Below the pieces are notes generated by a model. The model did no database searches and was not told the origin of the DNA. It worked only from the letters and a program-made list of their open reading frames with translations. A stretch of DNA of 32,263 nt from Streptococcus mitis (lineage in GTDB: Bacteria; Bacillota; Bacilli; Lactobacillales; Streptococcaceae), in the NCBI RefSeq assembly GCF_001074635.1, contig NZ_JUQO01000022.1, forward strand, positions 1-32,263. Direction: 5' to 3'. The position numbers were made by a program, and so were the translations under genes. Within the stretch, counting starts at the first letter, position 1. Every line of letters starts with the position of its first letter. Of the stretch, positions 16,653 through 26,290 are shown piece by piece.

Positions 16653-17495
16653 TTAATTTTTAGTAAAGGTTACAGTGATTTGTCCAGTCTGAGCTGTTAA
16701 TTTCGATAAATCAACAGTCTGATTATCTACTGTCAAAGCAACACCTTTTACAACACCTAACGTAATTGTTACAGGACTTTTAGTTGCAACTGTTGCTTCT
16801 GCACTTTTCTTCTCTGGCGATAAGGTTACACCGCCCTCAAGTTCGCTTTCTGAAACGCTGACCCAACTTGTAACATCTGAAACTGCCAATTGCAATTTAA
16901 CTGTTTCCTTACTTGTCTTATAAGCGATTTCTACATGATTTCCTTCGCCTGATACACTTATAGCTGATTCTATACTAGAAGAACTGCTAGATGAACTACT
17001 ACTTGAGGAGCGAGGAACAGAGCTAGTTGAACTTATTGAACTTGTTGATTGAACCACACTGTAATTAGAAAGAGAAGGCCCCTCTGGTTGAGTTTGAATA
17101 TAGTTCCAAACATAATAGGTCACAAAAATTAAAATCGATAAAGCAAAAAGGATAAAATAAAATAAAGGTAAAAAGGATGTTTTTTTCTTCTTTTTCTTAC
17201 TTGAACGTCTACGACCTGTCAACTCATCTTCATCAACATCTACTTCCTCATAAGTAATCATACTCCCAGAATCATAAGCATCCAAAACAATTTGATCATC
17301 TAACTCAACAGCCCATGCATATTTTTTCAAGAAAGAACGCGTATAAAAAGGACTTGGAAGTTGATCGAAATCGTCTGCTTCCATTGCTTCCAACATATCT
17401 AACTGGATTTCTGTCTTTTTCTGCAATTCATCTAAACTCAATCCCTGATTGATTCTAGCTAATCGTAAAACCTCACCAATTGTTTTTTTCCTCAT
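16653..17495 (-). CDS. rodZ: RodZ, cytoskeletal/elongasome protein with helix-turn-helix
   Basis: A 280-residue bitopic protein. An N-terminal HTH_25 domain (about 4-70, beginning TIGEVLRLARINQGLSLDEL) lies in the cytosol, followed by a lysine-rich stretch just before the single membrane helix (about 107-131). Outside the membrane a Ser-rich linker with an 11-serine run (163-173) leads to a C-terminal beta domain (about 180-280). RodZ helps position elongation-mode wall synthesis. The start at 17495 is preferred: GAAGGG lies 9 bases upstream of it but directly abuts the alternative ATG at 17504. It sits between the M16 pair and pgsA in a long envelope operon, as in other Firmicutes. Confidence 0.92.
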   Translation of the reverse strand: MRKKTIGEVLRLARINQGLSLDELQKKTEIQLDMLEAMEADDFDQLPSPFYTRSFLKKYAWAVELDDQIVLDAYDSGSMITYEEVDVDEDELTGRRRSSKKKKKKTSFLPLFYFILFALSILIFVTYYVWNYIQTQPEGPSLSNYSVVQSTSSISSTSSVPRSSSSSSSSSSSSIESAISVSGEGNHVEIAYKTSKETVKLQLAVSDVTSWVSVSESELEGGVTLSPEKKSAEATVATKSPVTITLGVVKGVALTVDNQTVDLSKLTAQTGQITVTFTKN

Positions 17496-17536
17496 ACTTG
17501 TCATCCCTTCTTTCTAGTGTCTATTACGATAGGTTA

Positions 17537-18820
17537 CTACGATGGGAATATTGTAAAATCAACTATATCCCCTTCATCTATTAAATGATGCCCTGCTTCA
17601 AGGACATCCTCTAAAGTAATTTCCTGTAAAATCTTTGGTAAATCAAAAATCGTCTCACCATGTTCAAAAGCATCATATTGCGTTGCAATAAATTCAAGAG
17701 AGTTCATGCTACTGAAAAATTCTCCAAACATCTCTCTTTTGATAATATCTAAATGATCCTCTGTAATATCTAAATCCTTTGTAAAATTACGAATAGCCTT
17801 CCTAAACTGATGAGATAAAGCAACTGGCTCTTTCGTATCCATTGTCAACATAACAAAATGAAAACGACTTGTTACTTCAATTTCAAGAGATAAGGAAGCA
17901 TCTATTTTACCTGATTCATATAACTTTTGAAAACGATCCGAAGTCCAACCAAACATCATTGCAAACAATAATTTTAATAAAATATGATGTCGATAGCAAT
18001 CCGCTTCAGCAACTTTTCGCTTACCTCTAATCCCAATCGCTAGTTTAGGAGAAGATACTTCCATTCTCATACTGTCTGTTTGCTTTACAGCCTGTAAAAC
18101 AAAGTTTTCTCTTGCTACATCCTGAACATCTAAATCTTTCAGTTCTTTGCTTTCAAAATAGTCCTGTACTTGCTCCACATCAAAATTACCAACTAAAAAC
18201 AGAGACATGTTTACAGATTTGTAAAACCTTGTAAAATTTTCTTGTAAATTAGTTAGATTGATTTGGGAAATGGACTCCTCACTTCCAACTATATCAGTTG
18301 CTAAAGGTGTACCAGGATACAAATTCGCTAAAGTTGAAAAGAATAAACACGAATCTGGGTCATCTTGATACATTTCTCGTTCTTGCTGGATAATATCCTG
18401 CTCTCTTAAAATGGAATCTTCAGTAAAATGTGCTGATGTTACCAATTCATCAAGTAAGTCTAAATTTTCTAAAAAATGATCTGTTGCTGAAAGAAGATAG
18501 CTTGTTTTTGTAAAGCTTGTAAAGGCATTGCTATCCGCACCTAGACTCGTAAAAGCTGACATCAAATCGCTAGCATCTTCTCTCTCAAATAATTTATGTT
18601 CAAGAAAATGAGCAATTCCTCCAGGATATTCTTTTACATCTCCGTCAACTTCTGTGACAAGCGTATCTACCGAACCAAACTGTACAGTTACACTCCCGTA
18701 AACCTCTTTAAATTCCTTTTTAGGCAAAAGAGCAACTGTCAATCCATTTGACAAACGAGTTCGATAAACCATTTCTTTTACAGCTGGATAGTATTTTTCT
18801 TCAAAAACAACCTTTGTCAT
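17537..18820 (-). CDS. M16 family zinc peptidase (YmfH-like), catalytic partner
   Basis: A 427-residue pitrilysin-family protein. The inverted zinc motif HxxEH is present as H71-F-L-E74-H75 (AHFLEHKLFE), with the distal acidic residues in a QQEREMYQDDPDS segment (about 144-156). The length fits a single M16B subunit of two half domains. It overlaps the preceding M16 gene by 4 bases (ATGA). The neighbour lacks the zinc motif, so the two probably form a heterodimer with one active and one substrate-binding subunit, as in other paired M16B proteases. The natural substrate is not known; related pairs process peptides or leader sequences. Confidence 0.9.
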   Translation of the reverse strand: MTKVVFEEKYYPAVKEMVYRTRLSNGLTVALLPKKEFKEVYGSVTVQFGSVDTLVTEVDGDVKEYPGGIAHFLEHKLFEREDASDLMSAFTSLGADSNAFTSFTKTSYLLSATDHFLENLDLLDELVTSAHFTEDSILREQDIIQQEREMYQDDPDSCLFFSTLANLYPGTPLATDIVGSEESISQINLTNLQENFTRFYKSVNMSLFLVGNFDVEQVQDYFESKELKDLDVQDVARENFVLQAVKQTDSMRMEVSSPKLAIGIRGKRKVAEADCYRHHILLKLLFAMMFGWTSDRFQKLYESGKIDASLSLEIEVTSRFHFVMLTMDTKEPVALSHQFRKAIRNFTKDLDITEDHLDIIKREMFGEFFSSMNSLEFIATQYDAFEHGETIFDLPKILQEITLEDVLEAGHHLIDEGDIVDFTIFPS

Positions 18821-20067
18821 TCTATTCCTTCCATAAAGTAAATCGCCTGTAGTTTCACATTATTAGCTGCTCTACAAATAGCATCTTTGTCAACTTGCTC
18901 GAGTTTTGAAATCCAACTTTTAAAGTCTGCTGAAGATTTTCCAAGTAAGGCATTTTGATAAGCACGTTCAATCAATGAACTTTGATTATCTTGAGAAAGT
19001 AATAAAGACCGACGAATCATTTCCTTGGTCTGCTCTAACTCAATCTCTGTAAAATATCCTTTTTTTAAATCAAGCAGTTGATTATTCATCATTTTTCGAG
19101 CCTGATTCCGATTTTCTCGATCAATGCCAGCATACATCCTCAAGAATCCACTAAACAAATCAAGCTGACTTGAAATAGTATAAGCCAATCCAGCATTTTC
19201 ACGGACATTTGTAAATAATTTAGAATGAGCAAATCCACCAAGTAAACCATTCATTACAATCATGGGTAAATGTTGCTCATCACCATATTCAGAAGGGCAA
19301 TGATAACCTAATTCCAAAATGGATTGTCCCACATTTTTCCGAACCATACCTTCCTGAAGGATATTGGAATAAGGTTGACAATACTGAACCTTCACATCTC
19401 CTTTTCGACCTTTAAAGCCAAATGATTCTAATACATTTTGAATTTCAACCTCATTAAAATCACCTAGGAAAAAGAAATCTATTCGATCATTGGACAAAAA
19501 TTCTTGGAAACAAGAATAAGAACTTTGTGGAGTTTCAGCTAAAATACGATTTCGTAAATCACTATATTCCAATTGGAGACGTTCATCATGAAAAAATAAT
19601 TTGTCTAATTCTTTATGTGCAAAATAAAAAGAATCATCCATATCAGCTGCTAAACTTGCTAGCAATTGTTTTTTCTCAATTTCAAATAAGGCCGGATCAA
19701 ATCCATTATCAACTAGCATGGGTGAAAAAAGAGTTTCTTTTACTAGTTCCAAAACCTGAGAAGTTAGCACATTTTTCCTACTTAAAAACTCATCACGAAC
19801 ATAGGTAAATGTCAATTCTACAATATGACTTTGCCCTCTTCTGAAACAATTAGTTGACATATCTGTGCCGTATAGACTGGCTAAATGTCTCCTCAAATCT
19901 TGAGAAGTGGGATACATCTGATTAGCAGTCTCTAGCATACTCGCACTCAACATGCGACCTGCAATCGTATCTAGGGATAATGGAGCGGTAAAACGCACGG
20001 CGATTTTGTTCGTTTTAAACTTTTTTGATTGGATAAAATGTATTGAAATTCCATTCACTAACTCCAT
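18817..20067 (-). CDS. M16 family protein (YmfF-like), zinc motif absent
   Basis: A 416-residue member of the same fold as the next gene. At the position of HxxEH it has SASMLETANQ, so zinc ligands and catalytic glutamate are missing. It does contain the R/Y-type segment NVRENAGLAYTISS (about 290-303) that in M16 pairs contributes to substrate binding. It is probably the non-catalytic half of a heterodimer with the neighbouring peptidase. AAGGAGG precedes the ATG. It is the first gene of a seven-gene run (both M16 genes, rodZ, pgsA, ecfA1, ecfA2, ecfT) with gaps no larger than 41 bases. Confidence 0.88.
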   Translation of the reverse strand: MELVNGISIHFIQSKKFKTNKIAVRFTAPLSLDTIAGRMLSASMLETANQMYPTSQDLRRHLASLYGTDMSTNCFRRGQSHIVELTFTYVRDEFLSRKNVLTSQVLELVKETLFSPMLVDNGFDPALFEIEKKQLLASLAADMDDSFYFAHKELDKLFFHDERLQLEYSDLRNRILAETPQSSYSCFQEFLSNDRIDFFFLGDFNEVEIQNVLESFGFKGRKGDVKVQYCQPYSNILQEGMVRKNVGQSILELGYHCPSEYGDEQHLPMIVMNGLLGGFAHSKLFTNVRENAGLAYTISSQLDLFSGFLRMYAGIDRENRNQARKMMNNQLLDLKKGYFTEIELEQTKEMIRRSLLLSQDNQSSLIERAYQNALLGKSSADFKSWISKLEQVDKDAICRAANNVKLQAIYFMEGIE

Positions 20068-20094
20068 GATTTCCCTCCTTATATACAGACTTCT

Positions 20095-20103
20095 ATTATA
20101 TCA
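20095..20103 (-). promoter_or_regulatory. Extended -10 promoter of the M16-rodZ-pgsA-ecf operon
   Basis: The minus strand reads TGATATAAT, a perfect TATAAT (20095-20100) with the TGn extension and no clear -35. The leader is about 20 bases and carries AAGGAGG. It is back-to-back with the yaaA-recF promoter about 100 bases away. Confidence 0.75.
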
Positions 20104-20196
20104 CGAAAACCTGAAATTTTCTTGTTCTCTGTAACACTTTTGAAATAAAAATCGCTTACATTACTCCTTGTTTCTCTCACTATTTTTAGGAAAATA

Positions 20197-20205
20197 TGGT
20201 ATAAT
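20197..20205 (+). promoter_or_regulatory. Extended -10 promoter of yaaA-recF
   Basis: TGGTATAAT, with a perfect TATAAT at 20200-20205 and TGG before it. The -35 region is poor. GAGGTG (20216-20221) serves as ribosome binding site for the ATG at 20226. Confidence 0.75.
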
Positions 20206-20225
20206 ACCAAAGATTGAGGTGAATT

Positions 20226-20594
20226 ATGGAATACAAATTATTTGAAGAATTTATTACCCTCCAAGCACTACTCAAAGAACTTGGAATTACACATAGCGGA
20301 GGAGCTATCAAATCATTTCTCTCTGAACATTCTGTTTACTTTAATGGGGAATTAGAGAATCGTCGTGGTAAAAAGCTTCGTATTGGTGATAAAGTTGACA
20401 TCCCTGACATGAATATTGACATCTTGTTGACACAACCTACTTCTGAGGAGCAAGATGAATACCAAGCTGATAAAGTTGAAAAAGAACGAATCGCTAAACT
20501 CGTCAAAGAGATGAATAAGGGAGTAAAAAAAGACAAATCGAAACTTTCTTCATCACCCAAAAGCAAACAAGCTCCACGATTCCCTGGTAGATAA
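20226..20594 (+). CDS. yaaA: S4 domain RNA-binding protein YaaA
   Basis: A 122-residue protein with an S4 RNA-binding domain in its N-terminal half (about 8-75): [45 protein letters not shown]. The C-terminal third is a charged, basic tail. This small S4 protein precedes recF in many Firmicutes (yaaA in Bacillus), which fits here with only 2 bases between the genes. Its RNA target is not known. Do not confuse it with the unrelated E. coli YaaA of peroxide stress. Confidence 0.88.
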   Translation: MEYKLFEEFITLQALLKELGITHSGGAIKSFLSEHSVYFNGELENRRGKKLRIGDKVDIPDMNIDILLTQPTSEEQDEYQADKVEKERIAKLVKEMNKGVKKDKSKLSSSPKSKQAPRFPGR

Positions 20595-20596
20595 TC

Positions 20597-21694
20597 ATGT
20601 GGCTACAACACCTATCTCTCAAGACTTTTCGTAACTACAAAGAGACGAAAATAGACTTTAATCCTAAATTGAATGTCTTTTTGGGACGTAATGCACAAGG
20701 AAAAACAAACATATTAGAGGCTATCTATTTTTTAGCCTTAACGCGTAGTCATCGAACTCGAACAGATAAAAATCTCATTCATTTTGATGAGGAACAACTT
20801 CATCTTTCAGGTCTTGTTCAGAAAAAAACGGGATCCATTCCCCTAGAAATAGAACTAACACAAAAAGGCCGTGTGACAAAAGTTAATCATTTAAAACAGG
20901 CACGCCTTTCAGATTATATAGGACACATGAATGTTGTCTTATTTGCTCCTGAAGATTTACAACTAATTAAAGGAGCACCTTCAGTTCGACGAAAATTCAT
21001 TGATATGGAGCTTGGACAAATTAAGCCCATCTATCTATCAGACTTAACCAATTATAACCACATCCTAAAACAAAGAAACACTTATCTAAAATCAGCTCAA
21101 AAAATAGATGAAACCTTCCTTTCAGTGTTGGATGATCAGCTAGTTGATTATGGATGTCGTGTAATGAATCACCGCTTAGATTTCATAAAAAAACTAGAAT
21201 CATTTGGGCGTAAGAAACATTTTGAACTCTCTAATCAGATTGAAGAGCTGTCAATATCCTATCAATCTTCTGTCAATATAACTGACAAAGAAGACTTATC
21301 CGAATCTTTCAAAATTGCTTTAGAAAAAAGTAGGTCCAGAGATTTATTTAAAAAGAATACTGGTGTTGGGCCTCATCGAGATGATATTTCTTTTTATATA
21401 AATGGGATGGATGCTAGTTTTGGAAGTCAAGGTCAACATCGTAGTCTCGTCCTCTCGATAAAATTAGCAGAAATCGAATTAATGGAAAGCATTACTACAG
21501 AATCTCCGATATTATTGCTTGACGATGTTATGAGTGAACTTGACAACACTAGACAACTAAAATTATTAGAAACGATTTCTCATTCAATCCAAACCTTTAT
21601 TACAACAACAAGCTTAGATCATCTTCAAAATCTGCCAGAAAATCTAAGTATCTTCACTATTCAGGATGGTAAAGTTACTGTAAATGAAAGTTGA
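20597..21694 (+). CDS. recF: DNA replication and repair protein RecF
   Basis: A 365-residue SMC-like ATPase that loads RecA at gapped DNA with RecO and RecR. Walker A is GRNAQGKT (30-37), the ABC-type signature is [11 protein letters not shown], and Walker B is [11 protein letters not shown] near residue 310. The N terminus [11 protein letters not shown] is the usual RecF start. It is translated right after yaaA. In streptococci recF is not next to dnaA-dnaN-gyrB as in Bacillus but lies in this separate near-origin block with guaB. It ends at a two-way terminator. Confidence 0.96.
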   Translation: MWLQHLSLKTFRNYKETKIDFNPKLNVFLGRNAQGKTNILEAIYFLALTRSHRTRTDKNLIHFDEEQLHLSGLVQKKTGSIPLEIELTQKGRVTKVNHLKQARLSDYIGHMNVVLFAPEDLQLIKGAPSVRRKFIDMELGQIKPIYLSDLTNYNHILKQRNTYLKSAQKIDETFLSVLDDQLVDYGCRVMNHRLDFIKKLESFGRKKHFELSNQIEELSISYQSSVNITDKEDLSESFKIALEKSRSRDLFKKNTGVGPHRDDISFYINGMDASFGSQGQHRSLVLSIKLAEIELMESITTESPILLLDDVMSELDNTRQLKLLETISHSIQTFITTTSLDHLQNLPENLSIFTIQDGKVTVNES

Positions 21695-21703
21695 CAACAT
21701 TGT

Positions 21704-21735
21704 AAAAGAACTCCTGTTTCCACGGGAGTTCTTTT
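21704..21735. terminator. Bidirectional terminator between recF and guaB
   Basis: The stem AAAAGAACTCC / GGAGTTCTTTT (11 bp plus one G-U pair) has a loop of about 8. On the plus strand a T-rich tract follows; on the minus strand the stem itself ends in TTTT. It serves the convergent genes recF and guaB. Confidence 0.85.
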
Positions 21736-21745
21736 CATTGTTTTT

Positions 21746-23306
<1,561 letters not shown>

Positions 23307-23323
23307 ATGTTACAGGGGTAAAT

Positions 23324-23361
23324 AAAAAACTATCTTTTCTTTGAGATAGAAATGATAGTTT
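23324..23361 (-). terminator. Terminator of trpS
   Basis: Outer arms AAACTATC (23327-23334) and GATAGTTT (23354-23361), with an inner TTTCT / AGAAA pairing. On the minus strand a T run (opposite the A run at 23324-23329) follows. It separates trpS from the guaB promoter. Confidence 0.8.
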
Positions 23362-23375
23362 CTTGTAAAATAAAC

Positions 23376-24401
23376 CTAGTTAAAGTAATGAAGTCCCATT
23401 GCTCCTTTAACCTCAGATAGGGTCTGACCTGCAACTTCACGTGCTCTTTCACTACCTTTTTGAAGCATATTATAAACTTCTCCCATATCCTTAGCAAATT
23501 CGATACGGCGCTCACGAATAGGACCAAGTTCACGTTCTAATATTTCAAGTAGATAACGCTTGGTCTTCACATCACCAAGACCACCTCGTTGATAATGTTC
23601 TTTCATGTCAGCAATTTCTTGAGCATCTTCTGGACGACCAAAAACATCTAGATAATGGAAAACCATATTTCCCTCAATCTTACCTGGATCTTCCACTCGA
23701 ATATGATCTGGATCTGTATACATACTCATTACTTTTTTACGCAAAGTATCCGCATCATCAGCTAAATAAATACCGTTATTGAGTGATTTAGACATTTTAG
23801 CATTCCCATCCAAACCAGGCAAACGCCCTGCTCTCTCATTTTCTGGATAAATACCTTCCGGCTCTACCAATACATCACATTTATATGCATTGTTAAAAGA
23901 ACGAACAATTTCACGAGTTTGCTCAATCATTGGTTTCTGATCTGTCCCAACAGGAACATAATTAGCCTTGAAAGCTGTGATGTCAGCTGCTTGAGCTATT
24001 GGATAGACCAAGAATCCTGTCGGAATGCTTTCTCCAAATCCTTTCTGAGCAATTTCTGTCTTGACAGTTGGATTACGCTCCAGACGTGCTAATGAAACTA
24101 GATTCATATAATACATAGACAACTCAGCCAACTCTGGAATCTGGCTTTGAATAAAGATAGTTGATTTACTTGGATCCAATCCAACTGCAAGATAATCCAA
24201 AGCCACATTTCCGATAGACTCTACAATGGTTTGAGGATCTTTGGCATGATCTGTCAAGGCTTGTTGGTCAGCCAAGAACACAAACATATCATACTTATCC
24301 TCTTCCTGTAATAATACTCGATTTTTGAGACTTCCAACATAATGTCCAATATGCAATTTTCCTGTTGGACGGTCTCCTGTTAAAATAATGGGTTTAGTCA
24401 T
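23376..24401 (-). CDS. trpS: Tryptophanyl-tRNA synthetase
   Basis: A 341-residue class I synthetase that charges tRNA-Trp. The HIGH-type motif is LHIGH (16-20) within [15 protein letters not shown], and the KMSKS loop is complete at 202-206 (AKMSKSLNN). The tryptophan-pocket segment around [19 protein letters not shown] (about 96-114) is of the longer TrpRS form. The leader is only about 20 bases, so there is no T-box, unlike many Firmicute synthetase genes. A strong AAGGAG precedes the ATG. It is monocistronic. Confidence 0.96.
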   Translation of the reverse strand: MTKPIILTGDRPTGKLHIGHYVGSLKNRVLLQEEDKYDMFVFLADQQALTDHAKDPQTIVESIGNVALDYLAVGLDPSKSTIFIQSQIPELAELSMYYMNLVSLARLERNPTVKTEIAQKGFGESIPTGFLVYPIAQAADITAFKANYVPVGTDQKPMIEQTREIVRSFNNAYKCDVLVEPEGIYPENERAGRLPGLDGNAKMSKSLNNGIYLADDADTLRKKVMSMYTDPDHIRVEDPGKIEGNMVFHYLDVFGRPEDAQEIADMKEHYQRGGLGDVKTKRYLLEILERELGPIRERRIEFAKDMGEVYNMLQKGSERAREVAGQTLSEVKGAMGLHYFN

Positions 24402-24429
24402 TTTTTTCTCCTTCGATATAGTCCCTTCA

Positions 24430-24438
24430 ATTATAGCA
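24430..24438 (-). promoter_or_regulatory. Extended -10 promoter of trpS
   Basis: The minus strand reads TGCTATAAT, with TATAAT at 24430-24435 and a TGC extension. There is no good -35. The start of transcription should be near 24423, about 20 bases before the ATG. Confidence 0.7.
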
Positions 24439-24495
24439 TTTTTTTAATGAAATAACCGTAATTTATCAAAATAAATCAGCCTTGCTATTTACGGA

Positions 24496-24532
24496 TTTGT
24501 GTAAAGCGTGCTGTAAATTTAATTTACACAAA
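24496..24532. repeat. Palindrome array, candidate operator upstream of the ABC-F gene
   Basis: A perfect 17-bp palindrome TGTAAATTTAATTTACA (24512-24528) overlaps a second inverted repeat with 10-bp arms, TTTGTGTAAA (24496-24505) and TTTACACAAA (24523-24532). As a result TGTAAA occurs twice in direct orientation (24500 and 24512) and once inverted (ending 24528). It ends 16 bases before the -35 of the ABC-F promoter. There is no T run on either side, so it is not a terminator. No regulator could be assigned. Confidence 0.7.
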
Positions 24533-24548
24533 ATTGACAGATAAAAAT

Positions 24549-24577
24549 TTGAATATTTCCGTATTTTCTAGTAGAAT
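24549..24577 (+). promoter_or_regulatory. Promoter of the ABC-F gene
   Basis: TTGAAT (24549-24554), a 17-base spacer, then TAGAAT (24572-24577). The leader is about 23 bases and ends in AGGAG 7 bases before a TTG start codon. A separate consensus TTGACA at 24534-24539 has no -10 partner at the right distance. Confidence 0.65.
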
Positions 24578-24606
24578 AAATATATTACATATATAGGAGA
24601 AAAACA

Positions 24607-26229
24607 TTGCTTACAGTATCTGATGTTTCACTACGTTTTAGTGATCGTAAACTTTTTGATGATGTCAATATCAAATTTACAGAAGGAAATACTTACGGAT
24701 TAATCGGTGCTAATGGTGCCGGAAAGTCAACATTCTTAAAAATTTTAGCGGGTGATATCGAACCTACTACTGGTCACATCTCTCTTGGTCCAGATGAACG
24801 TCTCTCTGTTCTTCGTCAAAATCACTTTGACTATGAAGATGAACGTGCCATTGATGTTGTTATCATGGGAAATGAAAAACTTTATAGCATCATGAAGGAG
24901 AAAGATGCTATCTACATGAAAGAAGATTTCTCAGATGAGGATGGAGTGCGTGCTGCCGAACTCGAAGGAGAATTTGCCGAGCTTGGGGGCTGGGAAGCAG
25001 AAAGTGAAGCCTCTCAACTACTTCAAAACCTAAACATTCCAGAAGAATTACACTATCAAAACATGAGCGAATTGGCCAACGGTGAGAAAGTAAAAGTTCT
25101 CCTCGCCAAAGCACTTTTTGGTAAACCTGATGTTCTTCTCTTGGACGAGCCTACCAATGGTTTGGATATCCAATCAATTACATGGCTAGAAGACTTCTTG
25201 ATTGATTTTGATAACACCGTTATCGTAGTATCCCACGACCGTCACTTCTTAAACAAAGTATGTACTCACATGGCCGACCTTGACTTCGGAAAAATCAAAC
25301 TCTATGTCGGAAACTATGATTTCTGGAAGGAATCTTCTGAACTCGCTGCTAAATTGCTAGCAGACCGTAATGCCAAAGCAGAAGAAAAAATTAAACAATT
25401 GCAAGAATTCGTTGCTCGTTTCTCTGCTAATGCTTCCAAATCAAGACAAGCAACATCACGTAAGAAAATGCTTGATAAGATTGAACTTGAAGAAATTGTA
25501 CCATCTAGTCGTAAATATCCATTTATCAACTTTAAAGCGGAACGTGAGATTGGTAATGATCTCTTGACAGTAGAAAATCTAACTGTAAAGATTGATGGTG
25601 AGACTATTTTAGATAATATCAGCTTTATCTTGCGTCCAGGTGATAAGACAGCGCTTATTGGACAAAATGACATCCAAACGACTGCATTAATTCGTGCAAT
25701 CATGGGAGACATTGACTATGAAGGAACTGTCAAGTGGGGAGTGACCACTAGTCAATCTTACCTGCCAAAAGATAACTCAGCAGATTTTGCAGGAGGAGAG
25801 TCAATCCTTGACTGGTTGCGTCAATTCGCAAGTAAAGAAGAAGATGACAATACTTTCCTACGTGGCTTCCTCGGCCGTATGCTCTTCTCTGGAGATGAGG
25901 TTAACAAACCTGTAAATGTCTTGTCAGGAGGAGAAAAAGTTCGTGTCATGCTTTCAAAACTTATGCTCTTGAAATCAAATGTCCTTGTACTTGATGATCC
26001 AACCAATCACTTGGACTTGGAATCTATCTCAAGCTTGAATGATGGATTAAAAAACTTTAAAGAATCAATCATCTTTGCCAGCCATGACCACGAGTTTATT
26101 CAAACTCTAGCTAACCATATCATTGTCTTGTCTAAAAATGGCGTCATTGACCGTATCGATGAAACCTATGATGAATTCCTAGAAAATGCAGAAGTACAAG
26201 CAAAAGTTAAAGAACTTTGGAAAGACTAA
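24607..26229 (+). CDS. ABC-F family ATPase (YbiT/YkpA-like)
   Basis: A 540-residue soluble protein with two ABC ATPase domains and no membrane segments, so an ABC-F translation factor. It begins with TTG, supported by AGGAG 7 bases upstream. NBD1: Walker A GANGAGKST (34-42), signature LANGE (156-160) in place of LSGGE, Walker B LLLDEP (177-182). The linker (about 240-310) with RFSANASKSRQATSR is the YbiT-type P-site tRNA interaction motif. NBD2: a canonical signature LSGGE (439-443), but the Walker A position reads GQNDIQTT (352-359), without the lysine, and the catalytic glutamate is aspartate (LDDP, D464). NBD2 is therefore unlikely to hydrolyse ATP normally. No resistance role can be assigned. 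Confidence 0.93.
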   Translation: MLTVSDVSLRFSDRKLFDDVNIKFTEGNTYGLIGANGAGKSTFLKILAGDIEPTTGHISLGPDERLSVLRQNHFDYEDERAIDVVIMGNEKLYSIMKEKDAIYMKEDFSDEDGVRAAELEGEFAELGGWEAESEASQLLQNLNIPEELHYQNMSELANGEKVKVLLAKALFGKPDVLLLDEPTNGLDIQSITWLEDFLIDFDNTVIVVSHDRHFLNKVCTHMADLDFGKIKLYVGNYDFWKESSELAAKLLADRNAKAEEKIKQLQEFVARFSANASKSRQATSRKKMLDKIELEEIVPSSRKYPFINFKAEREIGNDLLTVENLTVKIDGETILDNISFILRPGDKTALIGQNDIQTTALIRAIMGDIDYEGTVKWGVTTSQSYLPKDNSADFAGGESILDWLRQFASKEEDDNTFLRGFLGRMLFSGDEVNKPVNVLSGGEKVRVMLSKLMLLKSNVLVLDDPTNHLDLESISSLNDGLKNFKESIIFASHDHEFIQTLANHIIVLSKNGVIDRIDETYDEFLENAEVQAKVKELWKD

Positions 26230-26239
26230 ATAAAACTTC

Positions 26240-26270
26240 AAAACTCAGTTGGGTTAACCAGCTGAGTTTT
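26240..26270 (+). terminator. Terminator of the ABC-F gene
   Basis: A 9-bp AAAACTCAG / CTGAGTTTT stem extended by a G-U pair and TGG / CCA, with a 5-base loop and a TTTT tail. It stands 10 bases after the stop codon and 20 bases before the next gene, which has no clear promoter of its own (only a weak TTGGGT-17-TAACAT overlapping the hairpin). Confidence 0.82.
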
Positions 26271-26290
26271 CTAACATTTTATGAGGTAAC

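Noticed and set aside
24402-24429. T-box or other riboswitch in front of trpS or guaB
   Set aside because: The predicted leaders are about 20 and 50 bases, too short for a T-box or purine riboswitch.
25314-25712. A 132-codon open frame on the minus strand inside the ABC-F gene
   Set aside because: It is fully antisense to conserved ATPase sequence, with no start signals and no recognisable protein features.
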